Source: Prochlorococcus sp. AG-402-A08 (GTDB taxonomy: Bacteria; Cyanobacteriota; Cyanobacteriia; PCC-6307; Cyanobiaceae). From it: a DNA stretch of 64,000 nucleotides. The stretch spans positions 186,001 to 250,000 of the forward strand of contig QCHH01000001.1 in the NCBI GenBank assembly GCA_003279585.1, given 5' to 3'. The stretch's first letter is position 1, and the number at the start of each line of letters is the position of its first letter. The notes beneath the pieces were generated by a model that did not search any database, was not told the origin of the DNA, and saw only the letters and a program-made list of their open reading frames with translations. A program made the translations under genes and the position numbers. Of this stretch, positions 26,440 through 36,499 are shown in pieces.

Positions 26440-27067
26440 AAACATTTTCACTAGTAACTGATTTATTAGAACCTTCTTGAGAGGCCATTTCTGCTCGAGC
26501 TCTTTCAGCACTTTTCCTGAGTGCTTCTAATCTATCTTCATAAAATGTTCTCTTTTTTTTCTTTCTAGATTTTTCTACCAAATCTTTTAAAGCACCACCA
26601 AGACTTTTATAAGCATTTGGAACGCTATATCCGAATCTACATGCCAGATCAATTGCTCTCTCGTCAGCCGATATCGCATCTTGTAAACGTTTCTCAGAAT
26701 TATTTTTTAGGTAAAGCCTATAACCTGCAAAGCCTGATAATCCTAGTGCCATTAAAAGTAACAATCCATCTTGAACCCATAATTCTCCAATAGCACCACC
26801 TAAACCTATTGCCAGAGCGGCCATCTCCCATCCATCTCTAGGGATGGTGTCATTTTGAATGCGTCCCACCTCATGCCAAAACAGCAAATTCCTATGATCT
26901 TGAGCTAAATAGTCCCATTGCTCAAGGTCAACCTGAATCTCAACTTCATCACGCCCAATTTCTTCAAGCGTAATCAAGGGAGGATCTATTGCTGCTGCGG
27001 CTTCAACGAATACCCAGCTTTGGTTTTCTGGTGGCAGCAGCCCTTTAAGGCGCTGTAGTTCGCTCAT
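26432..27067 (-). CDS. DUF3318 domain protein
   Basis: A 211-residue cyanobacterial protein with a conserved N-terminal block (SELQRLKGLLPPENQSWV, then LEQWDYLAQDHRNLLFWHEV). Two adjacent hydrophobic segments lie at about 80-114 (MAALAIGLGGAIGELWV, LLLLMALGLSGFAGYRLYL), and a basic helical tail with KSRKKKKR follows. FWHEVGRI hints at an H-E pair like a metallopeptidase, but H-E-x-x-H is absent. ATG start. First gene of an overlapping set with rsfS, ycf36 and the asparaginase gene. Confidence 0.8.
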   Translation of the reverse strand: MSELQRLKGLLPPENQSWVFVEAAAAIDPPLITLEEIGRDEVEIQVDLEQWDYLAQDHRNLLFWHEVGRIQNDTIPRDGWEMAALAIGLGGAIGELWVQDGLLLLMALGLSGFAGYRLYLKNNSEKRLQDAISADERAIDLACRFGYSVPNAYKSLGGALKDLVEKSRKKKKRTFYEDRLEALRKSAERARAEMASQEGSNKSVTSENVYG

Positions 27068-27187
27068 ACTCTTTGTTTCTTATTCGGAAAGTTGGTTAAA
27101 CTTTAATGGCAGTTTGCCGATCTAGACAGTAGATGATAAAGAGATACCTAGAATGCGTGACATAAATGAAGTTTACTAGAAATTCAA

Positions 27188-30100
27188 ATGCCACGGCGTA
27201 AAGATATACGTCGAATTTTGATACTAGGTTCTGGACCAATTGTTATTGGACAGGCCTGTGAATTCGATTATTCCGGTACCCAGGCATGTAAAGCGCTTAG
27301 AAGCGAAGGCTTTGAAGTTGTTTTAGTTAATTCTAATCCAGCTTCAATAATGACGGATCCTGAAACGGCAAACAGGACCTACGTTGAACCTCTTACCGCT
27401 TCAGTTGTTGAACAAATTATAGAAAAAGAAAGACCTGATGCTCTTTTACCCACAATGGGTGGGCAAACCGCTTTGAATATTTCAGTAGAATTAGCTGAAT
27501 CTGGAATTTTAAAAAAATACAACATTGAATTAATTGGTGCAGATCTTAAGGCAATTAAAAAAGCTGAGGATAGAAATTTATTTAAAATAGCTATGAATAA
27601 TATTGGAGTTGAAGTATGTCCATCTGGAATCGCTTCTAATCTCCAAGAGGCTGAAATAGTCGGAAATGAAATTTCTTCATTCCCAAAAATTATTCGTCCT
27701 GCTTTTACATTAGGAGGAAGTGGAGGCGGTATTGCTTATAACCAGGATGAATTTTTAGAATTATGCAAAACAGGACTAGATGCTAGTCCTGTTTCTCAAA
27801 TACTTATAGAAAAATCTCTTTTAGGTTGGAAAGAATTTGAGTTAGAGGTTATGAGAGATTTATCAGATAATGTTGTAATTATATGCAGCATTGAAAATGT
27901 TGACCCTATGGGAGTTCACACTGGAGATTCTATTACAGTAGCTCCTGCACAAACTTTAACTGACAGAGAATATCAACGTTTAAGAGATTATTCTATTTCC
28001 ATAATTAGAGAAATTGGTGTAGCAACTGGTGGTAGTAATATCCAATTTGCAATTAATCCCCTTAATGGTGAGATTATTGTAATTGAGATGAATCCTCGTG
28101 TTAGTAGATCATCTGCTTTAGCAAGTAAAGCTACTGGGTTTCCGATTGCCAAAATTGCTGCTCTTTTGGCTGTGGGTTATAGATTAGACGAAATTATTAA
28201 CGACATTACCGGTAAAACTCCAGCTTGCTTTGAACCTTCAATTGATTACGTAGTTACCAAAATACCTCGTTTTGCATTTGAAAAATTTTCAGGAAGTTCT
28301 CCAATTCTCTCTACTTCAATGAAGTCAGTTGGTGAGGCGATGGCAATAGGCAGATGTTTTGAAGAATCTTTTCAAAAAGCAATACGATCTTTAGAAACAG
28401 GACTAAGTGGTTGGGGGTGTGATCGAGTCGATCAGAATGTATCTTCTATTGAATTAGAAAGATTATTAAGGACCCCTTCACCAGAGCGAATAATGCATGT
28501 CCGCTTAGCAATGAAGAAAGGACGTACTGATAATGAAATTTTTTCTTTTTCTAAAATAGATCCTTGGTTTTTATCTAAGCTTAGGAACATAGTACAAGCA
28601 GAAGATCAATTAATGAAGTATAAAAATATTAATCAATTAGAGTATAATTTTTTATTCAGACTAAAACAACTTGGATTTTCTGATCGTCAAATTGCTTTTG
28701 CTTTGAATACTGACGAATTAACAATTAGATCTAAAAGAACTTCACTAAAAGTATTACCTGTGTTTAAAACAGTTGATACATGTGCCTCTGAATTTTCCTC
28801 AAATACACCATATCATTATTCTACATATGAAAGACCAGCCTACAGAATTGATACCGATGGAAATATAATCAAAAATATTAATCTTAATGAAATTAAGAAT
28901 GATCAAAAAAATAAAATCTTAATTCTGGGTGGAGGTCCTAATCGTATTGGACAAGGTATCGAATTTGATTATTGCTGTTGTCACGCTTCTTATCAAGCAC
29001 AAGAGGAAGACTTTATAACAATAATGATAAATAGTAACCCAGAAACAGTTTCTACTGATTATGACACAAGTGATATACTTTACTTTGAACCTTTAACTCT
29101 GGAGGATGTTCTAAATATTATTGAATATGAGGAACCTTTCGGTATAGTAGTTCAATTTGGAGGACAAACTCCTTTAAAACTTTCCTTGCCTATAGTTAAT
29201 TGGTTAGAGAAATCGGAAAACTCAAAGTTACGAACAAAAGTTTTAGGTACATCCCCTATTTCAATTGATTTGGCTGAAGATAGAGAGCAATTTGATAAGG
29301 TTTTGAGGAAATTAGATATTAGGCAACCCAAAAATGGTATTGCTAGAACTTTTGAAGAATCATTGGCAATAGCTAATAAAGTTGGCTATCCATTGGTTGT
29401 TAGGCCTTCATATGTTCTCGGTGGTAGAGCTATGGAAATTGTCTATGAGCAAGATGAATTGGAAAGATACATAAAGGAAGCTGTAAACGTTGAGCCAGAT
29501 CATCCAATCCTCATAGATCAATATTTAGAAAATGCAATTGAAGTAGATGTTGATGCTTTGTGTGATGTAAGCAAAAATGTTGTGATTGGAGGATTGATGG
29601 AGCATATAGAGCCTGCTGGTATTCATTCTGGCGATTCAGCTTGTTGCCTTCCTTCCATAACGCTATCTTCAGAATCAATTAAAACGATTAAGCAATGGAC
29701 AAAATCTTTAGCTATTGAACTAGATGTTGTTGGTTTAATTAATCTTCAATTCGCTGTCAAGAGAGATGATGAAGGTAATGAGATTGTTTATATTATTGAG
29801 GCAAATCCAAGGGCCTCAAGAACAGTTCCTTTCGTCTCTAAAGCTACTGGAATCCCTCTTGCGAAAATTGCAACTCAGTTGCTTTTAAGTAAAAAACTAA
29901 AAGATATAGGATTAAATCAAGAACCAATTCCACCACTTCAAACAATCAAAGAGGCTGTTATGCCTTTTAGACGTTTCCCTGGCTCGGATAGTGTTTTGGG
30001 ACCAGAGATGCGCTCAACTGGTGAGGTGATGGGTTCGGCTAGTACTTTTGGTATGGCCTATGCAAAATCCGAACTAGCAGCAGGTGAGGGATTACCTACT

Positions 30101-30496
30101 TCCGGTTTTGTTTTCTTATCTACTCATGATCGAGATAAACCTGCATTAATTCCCGTAGCAAAAAAATTAATTGAATTGGGTTTTTCAGTTTTGGCTACTT
30201 CTGGCACTTCCAAGTATCTCGAGAAATTTGATATAAATGTAGAAAGGGTTCTCAAGGTCCACGAAGGAAGACCAAATATTGAGGACATGATTAGATCTGG
30301 AAAGGTTCAGTTGGTAATAAATACTCCTATTGGAAGACAGGCAATTTATGATGATAAATATCTGAGAAAAGCCGCTCTTGACTACTCTGTTCCAACTTTA
30401 ACAACTTTAAAGGGTGCTAGTGCTGCTGTAAAAGGTATAGAGGCATTGCAAAATCAAACTCTATCAGTTTCAGCTTTGCAAGATATACATTCATGA
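27188..30496 (+). CDS. carB: Carbamoyl-phosphate synthase large subunit
   Basis: Makes carbamoyl phosphate for pyrimidine and arginine synthesis with the CarA subunit, whose gene is 24 kb away in this window. The 1102-residue protein has two homologous halves, each with a pre-ATP-grasp motif ([21 protein letters not shown] at about 10 and [20 protein letters not shown] at about 575) and an ATP-grasp domain ([15 protein letters not shown] and [13 protein letters not shown]). The C-terminal MGS-like allosteric domain contains [12 protein letters not shown]. All fit a full-length enzyme. ATG start. Confidence 0.97.
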   Translation: MPRRKDIRRILILGSGPIVIGQACEFDYSGTQACKALRSEGFEVVLVNSNPASIMTDPETANRTYVEPLTASVVEQIIEKERPDALLPTMGGQTALNISVELAESGILKKYNIELIGADLKAIKKAEDRNLFKIAMNNIGVEVCPSGIASNLQEAEIVGNEISSFPKIIRPAFTLGGSGGGIAYNQDEFLELCKTGLDASPVSQILIEKSLLGWKEFELEVMRDLSDNVVIICSIENVDPMGVHTGDSITVAPAQTLTDREYQRLRDYSISIIREIGVATGGSNIQFAINPLNGEIIVIEMNPRVSRSSALASKATGFPIAKIAALLAVGYRLDEIINDITGKTPACFEPSIDYVVTKIPRFAFEKFSGSSPILSTSMKSVGEAMAIGRCFEESFQKAIRSLETGLSGWGCDRVDQNVSSIELERLLRTPSPERIMHVRLAMKKGRTDNEIFSFSKIDPWFLSKLRNIVQAEDQLMKYKNINQLEYNFLFRLKQLGFSDRQIAFALNTDELTIRSKRTSLKVLPVFKTVDTCASEFSSNTPYHYSTYERPAYRIDTDGNIIKNINLNEIKNDQKNKILILGGGPNRIGQGIEFDYCCCHASYQAQEEDFITIMINSNPETVSTDYDTSDILYFEPLTLEDVLNIIEYEEPFGIVVQFGGQTPLKLSLPIVNWLEKSENSKLRTKVLGTSPISIDLAEDREQFDKVLRKLDIRQPKNGIARTFEESLAIANKVGYPLVVRPSYVLGGRAMEIVYEQDELERYIKEAVNVEPDHPILIDQYLENAIEVDVDALCDVSKNVVIGGLMEHIEPAGIHSGDSACCLPSITLSSESIKTIKQWTKSLAIELDVVGLINLQFAVKRDDEGNEIVYIIEANPRASRTVPFVSKATGIPLAKIATQLLLSKKLKDIGLNQEPIPPLQTIKEAVMPFRRFPGSDSVLGPEMRSTGEVMGSASTFGMAYAKSELAAGEGLPTSGFVFLSTHDRDKPALIPVAKKLIELGFSVLATSGTSKYLEKFDINVERVLKVHEGRPNIEDMIRSGKVQLVINTPIGRQAIYDDKYLRKAALDYSVPTLTTLKGASAAVKGIEALQNQTLSVSALQDIHS

Positions 30497-30718
30497 ACAT
30501 ATCCTTGCTAATTAGTTAATTTATTTTTTTTTAATTTCTATTTTAAATATTATTAATTTTGTGAAGTTTGATTAATCTTAATTGGTAAATATTAATTTTA
30601 TGTACATTTTTTCAGCTCCTTTTTTGTCGTTTTAGGCAAAGGTCTATTACTACCTAATTAAAAATCCACCTTTTTTTCAAATTAGGACATACAATTATGA
30701 CCTTGCTTGATAATTCGA

Positions 30719-31825
30719 ATGACCGCAACAGCTTCTTCTTCACCAAAACTAAGAGTTGATACACGCGGAACTAATGAGTTGCCGCCACATTTAGATGAAA
30801 ACCTTTTAACACCTCGTTTTTACGTTACTGAGTTTAAAAAAGCAGCTAAGACACAATTAACTGATGCGCGTGAAGAGTTTGAAGCAATGCTCTCAGAAAT
30901 GAAGGCTGATTATAATTGTACTCATTTTGATAGGAAGGCAAGTCTTGATAGATTACAAGATTTGCCTCAGAAGGCTAAAGAGACTTATGAGAGTTATTTA
31001 GTTAGGTCAGTTATCTCTGAGTTTTCTGGATTCCTACTCTTCAAGGAAATTTCAAATCGTTTAAAGAAAGAGGGAAATAGGGATCTTGGCAAACTATTTC
31101 AGTTTTTAGCTAGAGACGAAGCTAGACATGCAGGCTTTCTTAGCAGAGCATTAGTTGCAGAGGGTATTGAAGTGGATCTACCTCATTTAGGCGGAAAAAG
31201 AGCAGCGACTTGGTTCCCAATTAGTTGGGTTATTTATTCTGTTTATCTTTCAGAGAAAATTGGATATTGGAGGTACATTTTGATGGATAGGCACCTTAAG
31301 GCCAATCCAGATCAGGCTTTTGCTCCTCTTTTTGATTTCTTTGAGCCATGGTGTCAAGACGAGAATAGGCATGGTGATTGTTTTACAGTAATGATGAGAT
31401 GTTGGCCAGGAATTACCAAAGGATTTAGAGGTAAGCTATTAAGTCGTTTCTTCTTGTGGAGTGTTTTCCTTACTCACACTTTGACAGTTTGCGAAAGAGG
31501 TGAGTTCTATGAATTGCTTGGTATTGATCCAAAGGAATTTGATGAGGAAGTGATAAAGAGGACGAACCACACATCTAAAAATGCTTTCCCTTGGGTTTTT
31601 AATCTTGAGGACAATAAGTTTTGGGATTTGAGAAATAAAATTATTGATTCCTTCAGAGCTTTTGTAGGTGCTAAAGGTTTAACAAAGCCAGTTAAATTTG
31701 TAAAATTCGCTACTTTGATATTTAAGCAATTTGCTCTCCCAATGGAGAAGACAAATGCACTTAGATATGATAAAAATGTGAATTTTACAGGTCAGGATAT
31801 TTTAAATTTTTGGACAGATAAATAA
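30719..31825 (+). CDS. acsF: Mg-protoporphyrin IX monomethyl ester oxidative cyclase, aerobic
   Basis: Forms the isocyclic ring of chlorophyll using O2; a membrane-associated di-iron enzyme. Iron-ligand motifs are visible: SEFSGFLLFKEI (about 99), ARDEARHAGFL (E-x-x-H, about 133) and CQDENRHGDCF (about 217). The family opening TPRFYVTEFKKA (about 32) and LMDRHLKANPDQAFAPLFDF are present. ATG 30719 is chosen because MTATASSSPKL resembles family N-termini. A 21-codon ORF (30697-30759) in another frame overlaps the start. The ferredoxin gene converges downstream. Confidence 0.95.
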   Translation: MTATASSSPKLRVDTRGTNELPPHLDENLLTPRFYVTEFKKAAKTQLTDAREEFEAMLSEMKADYNCTHFDRKASLDRLQDLPQKAKETYESYLVRSVISEFSGFLLFKEISNRLKKEGNRDLGKLFQFLARDEARHAGFLSRALVAEGIEVDLPHLGGKRAATWFPISWVIYSVYLSEKIGYWRYILMDRHLKANPDQAFAPLFDFFEPWCQDENRHGDCFTVMMRCWPGITKGFRGKLLSRFFLWSVFLTHTLTVCERGEFYELLGIDPKEFDEEVIKRTNHTSKNAFPWVFNLEDNKFWDLRNKIIDSFRAFVGAKGLTKPVKFVKFATLIFKQFALPMEKTNALRYDKNVNFTGQDILNFWTDK

Positions 31826-31840
31826 GACTATTTAGATAAA

Positions 31841-32227
31841 TTAAATATCAAATGGATTGCCGGCTTGTGTCTCCAATCCTTTGAAATATTTTCCAAATTG
31901 AGCATTATATACCTCGTCCTCATCTTGAGTTTCGCATTCCAATGGTCCAATAGCTTTTGAAACGCATAACAAACCGTATCCCTTATCTTTCATCTCTTTT
32001 GATAGACCAATACAAGCTTGTTGATCCATTTTTCCTGAAATTATCTTAACTGCGCATTCTGAACAACATCCATTTCTGCAAGAGAATGGCAATGTGTCTC
32101 CAATAATTTGTCCATTTTCATCTTTTGATTCAAAATTTCTCAATATATACTCACCTTCAGGGACATCAAAGGTATATGTTTTTCCCTGCTGTTTATGATG
32201 AATAGTTATCTGGTGAATTGGTTTCAT
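31841..32227 (-). CDS. Plant-type 2Fe-2S ferredoxin
   Basis: A 128-residue ferredoxin with the cluster ligands in SCRNGCCSECAVKI (C-x4/5-C-x2-C, about 49-57) and the fourth Cys in QQACIGLSKEM (about 72). It is longer than the photosynthetic PetF (about 97) with a C-terminal extension, so it is a secondary ferredoxin. ATG start, 7 bases downstream of the partner gene at 32235. A possible electron donor for oxygenases such as AcsF (convergent neighbour), an inference from position only. Confidence 0.9.
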   Translation of the reverse strand: MKPIHQITIHHKQQGKTYTFDVPEGEYILRNFESKDENGQIIGDTLPFSCRNGCCSECAVKIISGKMDQQACIGLSKEMKDKGYGLLCVSKAIGPLECETQDEDEVYNAQFGKYFKGLETQAGNPFDI

Positions 32228-32234
32228 TGAATAT

Positions 32235-32570
32235 CTATTTCGGCGGTGTTATATCTCTTATTTCTGGAGGTTCAGGGGGCTGACTTGCATGTTGCCAAAG
32301 CTCTTCAATATCTAATGTTTTAGTTAACCTTTCTCCACCAAATCGAAGTTTTAGCCAGGCAATCGTTGTTGAATCTTCCGCTATAACTGCTTCATAACCT
32401 TCTTCTTCAGTGATTTTGAATTTGTTAACTAATGAAGAATTTAAGAACCACATAGGATAGTCCGCACCTTTGCGACTCCTTCTCTCATGAAAGGATTCTC
32501 TTAGTTGTCCATTACCCTGTAATTGACCTTCTGGGGCTAGAAGAACATTTAGGGTTTTGGTCTCCGACAT
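32235..32570 (-). CDS. Conserved hypothetical paired with ferredoxin (111 aa)
   Basis: A 111-residue soluble protein with no family I can name. FHERRSRKGADYPMWFLNSS (about 27-46) and TIAWLKLRFGGERL are the most distinctive stretches; the C-terminus is proline-rich (PPEPPEIRDITPP). It starts at ATG 32570 and ends 7 bases before the ferredoxin gene, so the two are probably one operon and may act together. There is no signal peptide or membrane segment. Confidence 0.7.
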   Translation of the reverse strand: MSETKTLNVLLAPEGQLQGNGQLRESFHERRSRKGADYPMWFLNSSLVNKFKITEEEGYEAVIAEDSTTIAWLKLRFGGERLTKTLDIEELWQHASQPPEPPEIRDITPPK

Positions 32571-32645
32571 TATTTAAGAATCAAAAATGGTCTTGATCTT
32601 AGGCGTTATATTTCCTAGGACCTTAATCAGATAACTTTAGTAAAA

Positions 32646-32716
32646 GGAATTACATAGACGTAAATAGTTTGATAGATCTTCACAAGATATTCTTGATTAT
32701 CTGTATGTAATATTCC
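32646..32716. other. Structured intergenic inverted repeat
   Basis: Outer arms GGAAT-TACATA (32646-32656) and TATGTA-AT-ATTCC (32704-32716) pair over 11 bp with a 2-base bulge. They enclose smaller foldable repeats such as CAAGA-TAT-TCTTG. It lies in the 199-base gap between two minus-strand genes. It could be a leader, a terminator or a small RNA; no promoter or T-run pattern decides this. Confidence 0.35.
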
Positions 32717-32769
32717 TAATTATTTAAAAGGTCTATATATAAGGTTTTTCTTAATTGATAATTAATTAT

Positions 32770-32988
32770 TTAAGCCTCCTTTTTGGGTGCCTCAGCCTTT
32801 GCTTTTAGAGCCTCAGCTTCTGCTGCTTTCTTAGCTTCTTCAAAATCAATTCTGTTTTTTAGTTGGCCTGAAGCTCTCATCCAATCGTTAACACTAGCTT
32901 CCTTGCCAACGGCTTCACATTCCTCTTGATACTTCAAGAATGGATACCAATGATGAGTTGCATTCTTGGAATCTGTAAAATTAGTCAA
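32770..32988 (-). CDS. Small Ala/Lys/Glu-tailed protein, unrecognised (72 aa)
   Basis: The 72-residue protein opens with an aromatic stretch (THHWYPFLKYQEECEAVGKE), continues with DWMRASGQLKNRIDFEEAKK and ends in an alanine/lysine/glutamate-rich helix (AEAEALKAKAEAPKKEA). No membrane segment. The start is a TTG at 32986-32988; no better codon is in frame. The repeat-like A-E-A/K tail suggests an extended helix or linker. Function unknown. Confidence 0.65.
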   Translation of the reverse strand: MTNFTDSKNATHHWYPFLKYQEECEAVGKEASVNDWMRASGQLKNRIDFEEAKKAAEAEALKAKAEAPKKEA

Positions 32989-33124
32989 TTTCTTAAGTAT
33001 TCAATTAATTAATTATCGCATCATATTTTCATATTTTGGCAGCATATTAATTTTTTATAGTAATAGTTCAAACCTTTGTTGTACTTATTACTCTTAGTTC
33101 GTTTTGAATGAAATTCCGATTTTG

Positions 33125-33988
33125 ATGAAACTAGCTTTTATTGGTCTTGGCGCTATTGGGAAGCCCATGTCTGAGCGTCTCATTGATAATGGTTATGAAT
33201 TGAATTTATATCAGAGAAATAAACAAAGAATAGATGACAATAGAAAATATTTTGTTGACCCTATAGAGGCTGTTACTGACTGCGATGGCCTCTTGATTTG
33301 CGTTACTGATGATCATGCGGTTGAATCTGTTTTATTTGGTGATAACGGAGTAGTAGAAACGCTGAAGCCTAATTCTTTTGTGATTGATTTCTCTACAATA
33401 AGTCCTAATAAATCTATTTCTATACATAAAAAATTAGGAAAAAAAAATATTTTATACGTTGACTGTCCAGTCTCTGGCGGAACAGAGGGAGCGCAGAATG
33501 GCTCATTGTCTTTGTTTGTTGGTGCAAGTAAAAAACAGTGTTTATCTTTTGAACATATTTTTGAAGTCTTAGGTAAATCAATTAATTTCTTTAATGGAGT
33601 AGGCAAAGGTCAACAAGTCAAAGCTCTTAATCAGATATTAGTTGCAGGAACATATGCAGCTGTAGCTGAGGCAATGGAATTAGGAAAATCACTTGATTTG
33701 CCCATGGATGATGTGGTTACTGCTTTAAAAGTTGGGGCAGCTAATTCATGGCCATTAGAAAATAGATCAAAAGCAATGTTGATCGATAAACATCCCTTGG
33801 GATTCAAATTAGAGTTGCATCATAAGGATTTATCTATTGCCATTGATCTGGCTAAATCTATAAATATTGATTTGCCAATTGCTTCTAGAGTAAAAGAAAT
33901 TGAGCAAAGATTGATTCATGATGGTTTAGGTGAATTGGACATTTCTGTACTGCATAGATACATCTCAGGAGCAAAAAAAGAAGCCTAG
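33125..33988 (+). CDS. 3-hydroxyisobutyrate dehydrogenase-like NAD(P) oxidoreductase
   Basis: A beta-hydroxyacid dehydrogenase of the 6-phosphogluconate dehydrogenase superfamily. Rossmann loop LAFIGLGAIGKPMSERL (about 3-19); DCPVSGGTEGAQNGSLSLFV (about 107) is the substrate-binding D/A-P-V-S-G-G; the catalytic Lys lies in GKGQQVKALNQIL (about 160). Candidate substrates include glyoxylate/succinic semialdehyde, tartronate semialdehyde and 3-hydroxyisobutyrate. The start is ATG 33125; a TTG frame start at 33104 would add residues before the Rossmann strand. Confidence 0.88.
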   Translation: MKLAFIGLGAIGKPMSERLIDNGYELNLYQRNKQRIDDNRKYFVDPIEAVTDCDGLLICVTDDHAVESVLFGDNGVVETLKPNSFVIDFSTISPNKSISIHKKLGKKNILYVDCPVSGGTEGAQNGSLSLFVGASKKQCLSFEHIFEVLGKSINFFNGVGKGQQVKALNQILVAGTYAAVAEAMELGKSLDLPMDDVVTALKVGAANSWPLENRSKAMLIDKHPLGFKLELHHKDLSIAIDLAKSINIDLPIASRVKEIEQRLIHDGLGELDISVLHRYISGAKKEA

Positions 33989-34086
33989 AATTATTGATAT
34001 TATTAGATTTATTTAACTCATTTGTTTACAAACTGATATCTATGTGCTAAAGTAATAAAAAATTAACAAATTATTTAAAATAAGTT

Positions 34087-34215
34087 ATGAAGCTAGAAAA
34101 GCAGCATGCAAAATTAATAAAGTTACAAAGTAAAGCTGAGTCTTGTCTTTCTCGTGATGAGGCTCGGAAGATTATACGTAAAGCCGAAAAAACTCAAATG
34201 AAAATTTCTGGCTAA
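34087..34215 (+). CDS. Small basic helical protein (42 aa)
   Basis: A 42-residue Lys-rich peptide, MKLEKQHAKLIKLQSKAESC at the start, then LSRDEARKIIRKAEKTQM. The sequence is amphipathic and helical, without membrane segment or signal peptide. ATG start. It overlaps the convergent gene at 34212 by four bases. Family unknown to me; probably real, judged by the clean frame. Confidence 0.55.
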   Translation: MKLEKQHAKLIKLQSKAESCLSRDEARKIIRKAEKTQMKISG

Positions 34216-34610
34216 TTTTTATTTTTTAGGTTGTTGAATAATATTCCTTCATGTTTTTTGAATTGAACTCTCCAAAGATTGGAACATATTGAGTTTAATT
34301 TCTCTATTAAAGTATCAGTATCTCCACTATTAATCCAATTTGATTTAATTACTGGAATATTTTTATGCATACTTTCAAAACTAATTTCTGCTAGTAATAA
34401 TCCATTTTCATCGTTTGATATTTTAAGACTACCTTCAGTAGTTCTTTGAAATAACCTTAGTAATAAATCCAGTATTATCTTTTCGACTTCTTTTTTAGAC
34501 GATTGACTTAAAATATCAACTCCAGTAAATGTTTTTCCTCCAAGAGGCATTAACCTTTTATTATTTTGCTCTGCAAGAGCTATAGCTATTACATATTTTT
34601 GCTCTTCCAT
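34212..34610 (-). CDS. Unrecognised conserved-looking protein (132 aa)
   Basis: A 132-residue soluble protein. KYVIAIALAEQNNKRLMPLG opens it, a helical EVEKIILDLLLRLFQRTTEG follows, and KSNWINSGDTDTLIEKL closes it. No motif of a known enzyme is visible. ATG start, divergent from the ABC exporter operon (95 bases away). Function unknown. Confidence 0.65.
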   Translation of the reverse strand: MEEQKYVIAIALAEQNNKRLMPLGGKTFTGVDILSQSSKKEVEKIILDLLLRLFQRTTEGSLKISNDENGLLLAEISFESMHKNIPVIKSNWINSGDTDTLIEKLNSICSNLWRVQFKKHEGILFNNLKNKN

Positions 34611-34705
34611 TTAGTTTTATCAACCTATAGATTTTCTTTGATTAGATTTTATCTGCTATGTAGGCAAAAATGTTTTATCTTAATGATGAAGCATTTGAAA
34701 ATTAA

Positions 34706-35704
34706 TTGCACACTAATCCTAGTGACTTGATAGTTGTAGATCAGTTGAGTAAATATTATCGAGTTGCAAACAAACAGCCAGGTTTTAAGGGTACTGTCAA
34801 GCATTTCTTTGATCGAAAGACTTATGACGTCTCTGCCGTAACTGATATCAGTTTTAAAATCGCACCGGGTGAAATAGTCGGATTTCTTGGGGCTAATGGA
34901 GCTGGTAAAACCACCTTATTAAAAATGATGTGTGGTCTTATTCATCCATCGACAGGATTAGTTGATGTTGGTGGTTACTCTCCTCAAAGAAGGCAAACAG
35001 CTTTTCTAAAGGAGATAACTTTGGTTATGGGGCAAAAGCAGCAGTTGATTTGGGACCTTCCCCCCATGGACTCTTTATATGTGAACGCAGCTGTATATGG
35101 TTTGTCTGACCACGAAGCAAAAGTAAGAATTAATGAATTAGCAGAAATGCTTGAACTAGGAGAAGAACTTACAAGACCTGTAAGAAAGTTGTCGTTAGGA
35201 CAAAGAATGAAATCTGAAATTCTTGCTGCCTTATTGCATAAACCATCTGTCCTTTTTCTAGATGAACCTACTCTTGGCCTAGATGTAAATGCTCAAGCTA
35301 GAGTGCGTAGTTTTTTATCTGAATATAACAAAAGAACTGGTGCGACAATTTTGCTAACTAGTCATTACATGGCTGACATAACAGCATTATGTCCAAGAGT
35401 TATTTGTATTCATAAAGGAAAGCTTTTTTATGATGGTGACCTTGATTCACTAGCTAATTCATTATCACCCTCAAGAGAGGTAAAAGTTGAATTGAAAGAT
35501 CCATGTGCAAGTGAACAATTTGAGAAATATGGTGAGATTCAAGATTTAAATGATCGTTTTGTATGTTTATTAGTTTCAAGGGATAAACTGACTGATGTAG
35601 TAAGTAATCTTTTAACTGATTTCAATATTATCGATTTAGAGATTAGTGATCCTCCTATTGATCAATTAATAGGAGAATTATTTATTAAAGGTGAAGTCAA
35701 TTGA
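34706..35704 (+). CDS. ABC-2 exporter ATP-binding protein (DrrA-like)
   Basis: The ATPase of a three-gene exporter. Walker A GFLGANGAGKTTLLKMM (about 61), signature LSLGQRMKSEILAALL, Walker B VLFLDEPTLGLD and the H-loop LLTSHYMADI are intact. The signature is LSLGQ rather than LSGGQ, common in this ATPase group. 332 residues. TTG start at 34706, no ATG nearby. Its TGA overlaps the first permease's TTG. Substrate unknown (lipid, drug or polysaccharide exporters share this layout). Confidence 0.9.
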   Translation: MHTNPSDLIVVDQLSKYYRVANKQPGFKGTVKHFFDRKTYDVSAVTDISFKIAPGEIVGFLGANGAGKTTLLKMMCGLIHPSTGLVDVGGYSPQRRQTAFLKEITLVMGQKQQLIWDLPPMDSLYVNAAVYGLSDHEAKVRINELAEMLELGEELTRPVRKLSLGQRMKSEILAALLHKPSVLFLDEPTLGLDVNAQARVRSFLSEYNKRTGATILLTSHYMADITALCPRVICIHKGKLFYDGDLDSLANSLSPSREVKVELKDPCASEQFEKYGEIQDLNDRFVCLLVSRDKLTDVVSNLLTDFNIIDLEISDPPIDQLIGELFIKGEVN

Positions 35705-36498
35705 GAATATTTGGTTTGTCTTTAAAGGTTTTTAAGACCTTACTTACAACACAATATGCGTACATGTTGGAATATCGCATCGAAATAGCTTTGTGGGCTC
35801 TTTCTGGTGTACTACCATTTATTATGTTTTCTCTTTGGAGTCAAAATGATGTTGGTAATTCATTTGGTCTAAATGATGTAGGGTTGGCAAGATATTTTTT
35901 AAGTGCTTTTCTGGTTAGGCAATTTTCAGTTGTTTGGGTTGTCTTCTCGTTTGAGGAAGATTCTCTTACTGGTCGATTATCACCATATTTGCTGCAACCT
36001 TTGCATCCTCTATTTAGATATGTAGCTTCTCACTTGGCAGAGCAGGCAACAAGACTTCCTTTCGCAATAGCCATAGCTATTATTTTTTTTATATTAAATC
36101 CATCATCTTTTTGGCTTCCCTCACTACCTCAATTGTTTTTGGCGTACTTATCAACTCACTTTGCTTTTACTATCGCTTTCCTTCTTCAAAGTTTAGTCGC
36201 TGCACTTTGCTTTTGGACTGAAAAATCTAGTGCTCTTGAGAGATTAATATTTGTTCCTTATCTTTTTCTTTCTGGTTTATTAGTACCTTTATCAGCCTTT
36301 CCTTCTAACGTTCTAAAAGTAGCAATGTTAACACCATTTCCCTATCTAATTAATTTTCCAGCAAAGATTTTATCAGGGATGCCAGTTGATATTTCTAATG
36401 GCTTTTTAGCTCAGATTCTGTGGATTTCAATACTGGTACCTTCTGTAAATATTCTTTGGAAACTCGGTGTAAAAAGATATACAGCAATGGGAGCCTAA
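35701..36498 (+). CDS. ABC-2 permease subunit 1 (DUF990 family)
   Basis: A 265-residue integral membrane protein with about six hydrophobic segments (first at about 28-45, LWALSGVLPFIMFSLW; others at 113-132, 140-170 and 185-235). The family is the DUF990 ABC-2 type permeases. It works with the upstream ATPase and downstream permease as a heterodimeric pore. TTG start overlapping the ATPase stop; the next gene starts 2 bases after its stop, so the three are coupled. Confidence 0.85.
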   Translation: MRIFGLSLKVFKTLLTTQYAYMLEYRIEIALWALSGVLPFIMFSLWSQNDVGNSFGLNDVGLARYFLSAFLVRQFSVVWVVFSFEEDSLTGRLSPYLLQPLHPLFRYVASHLAEQATRLPFAIAIAIIFFILNPSSFWLPSLPQLFLAYLSTHFAFTIAFLLQSLVAALCFWTEKSSALERLIFVPYLFLSGLLVPLSAFPSNVLKVAMLTPFPYLINFPAKILSGMPVDISNGFLAQILWISILVPSVNILWKLGVKRYTAMGA

Positions 36499-36499
36499 T

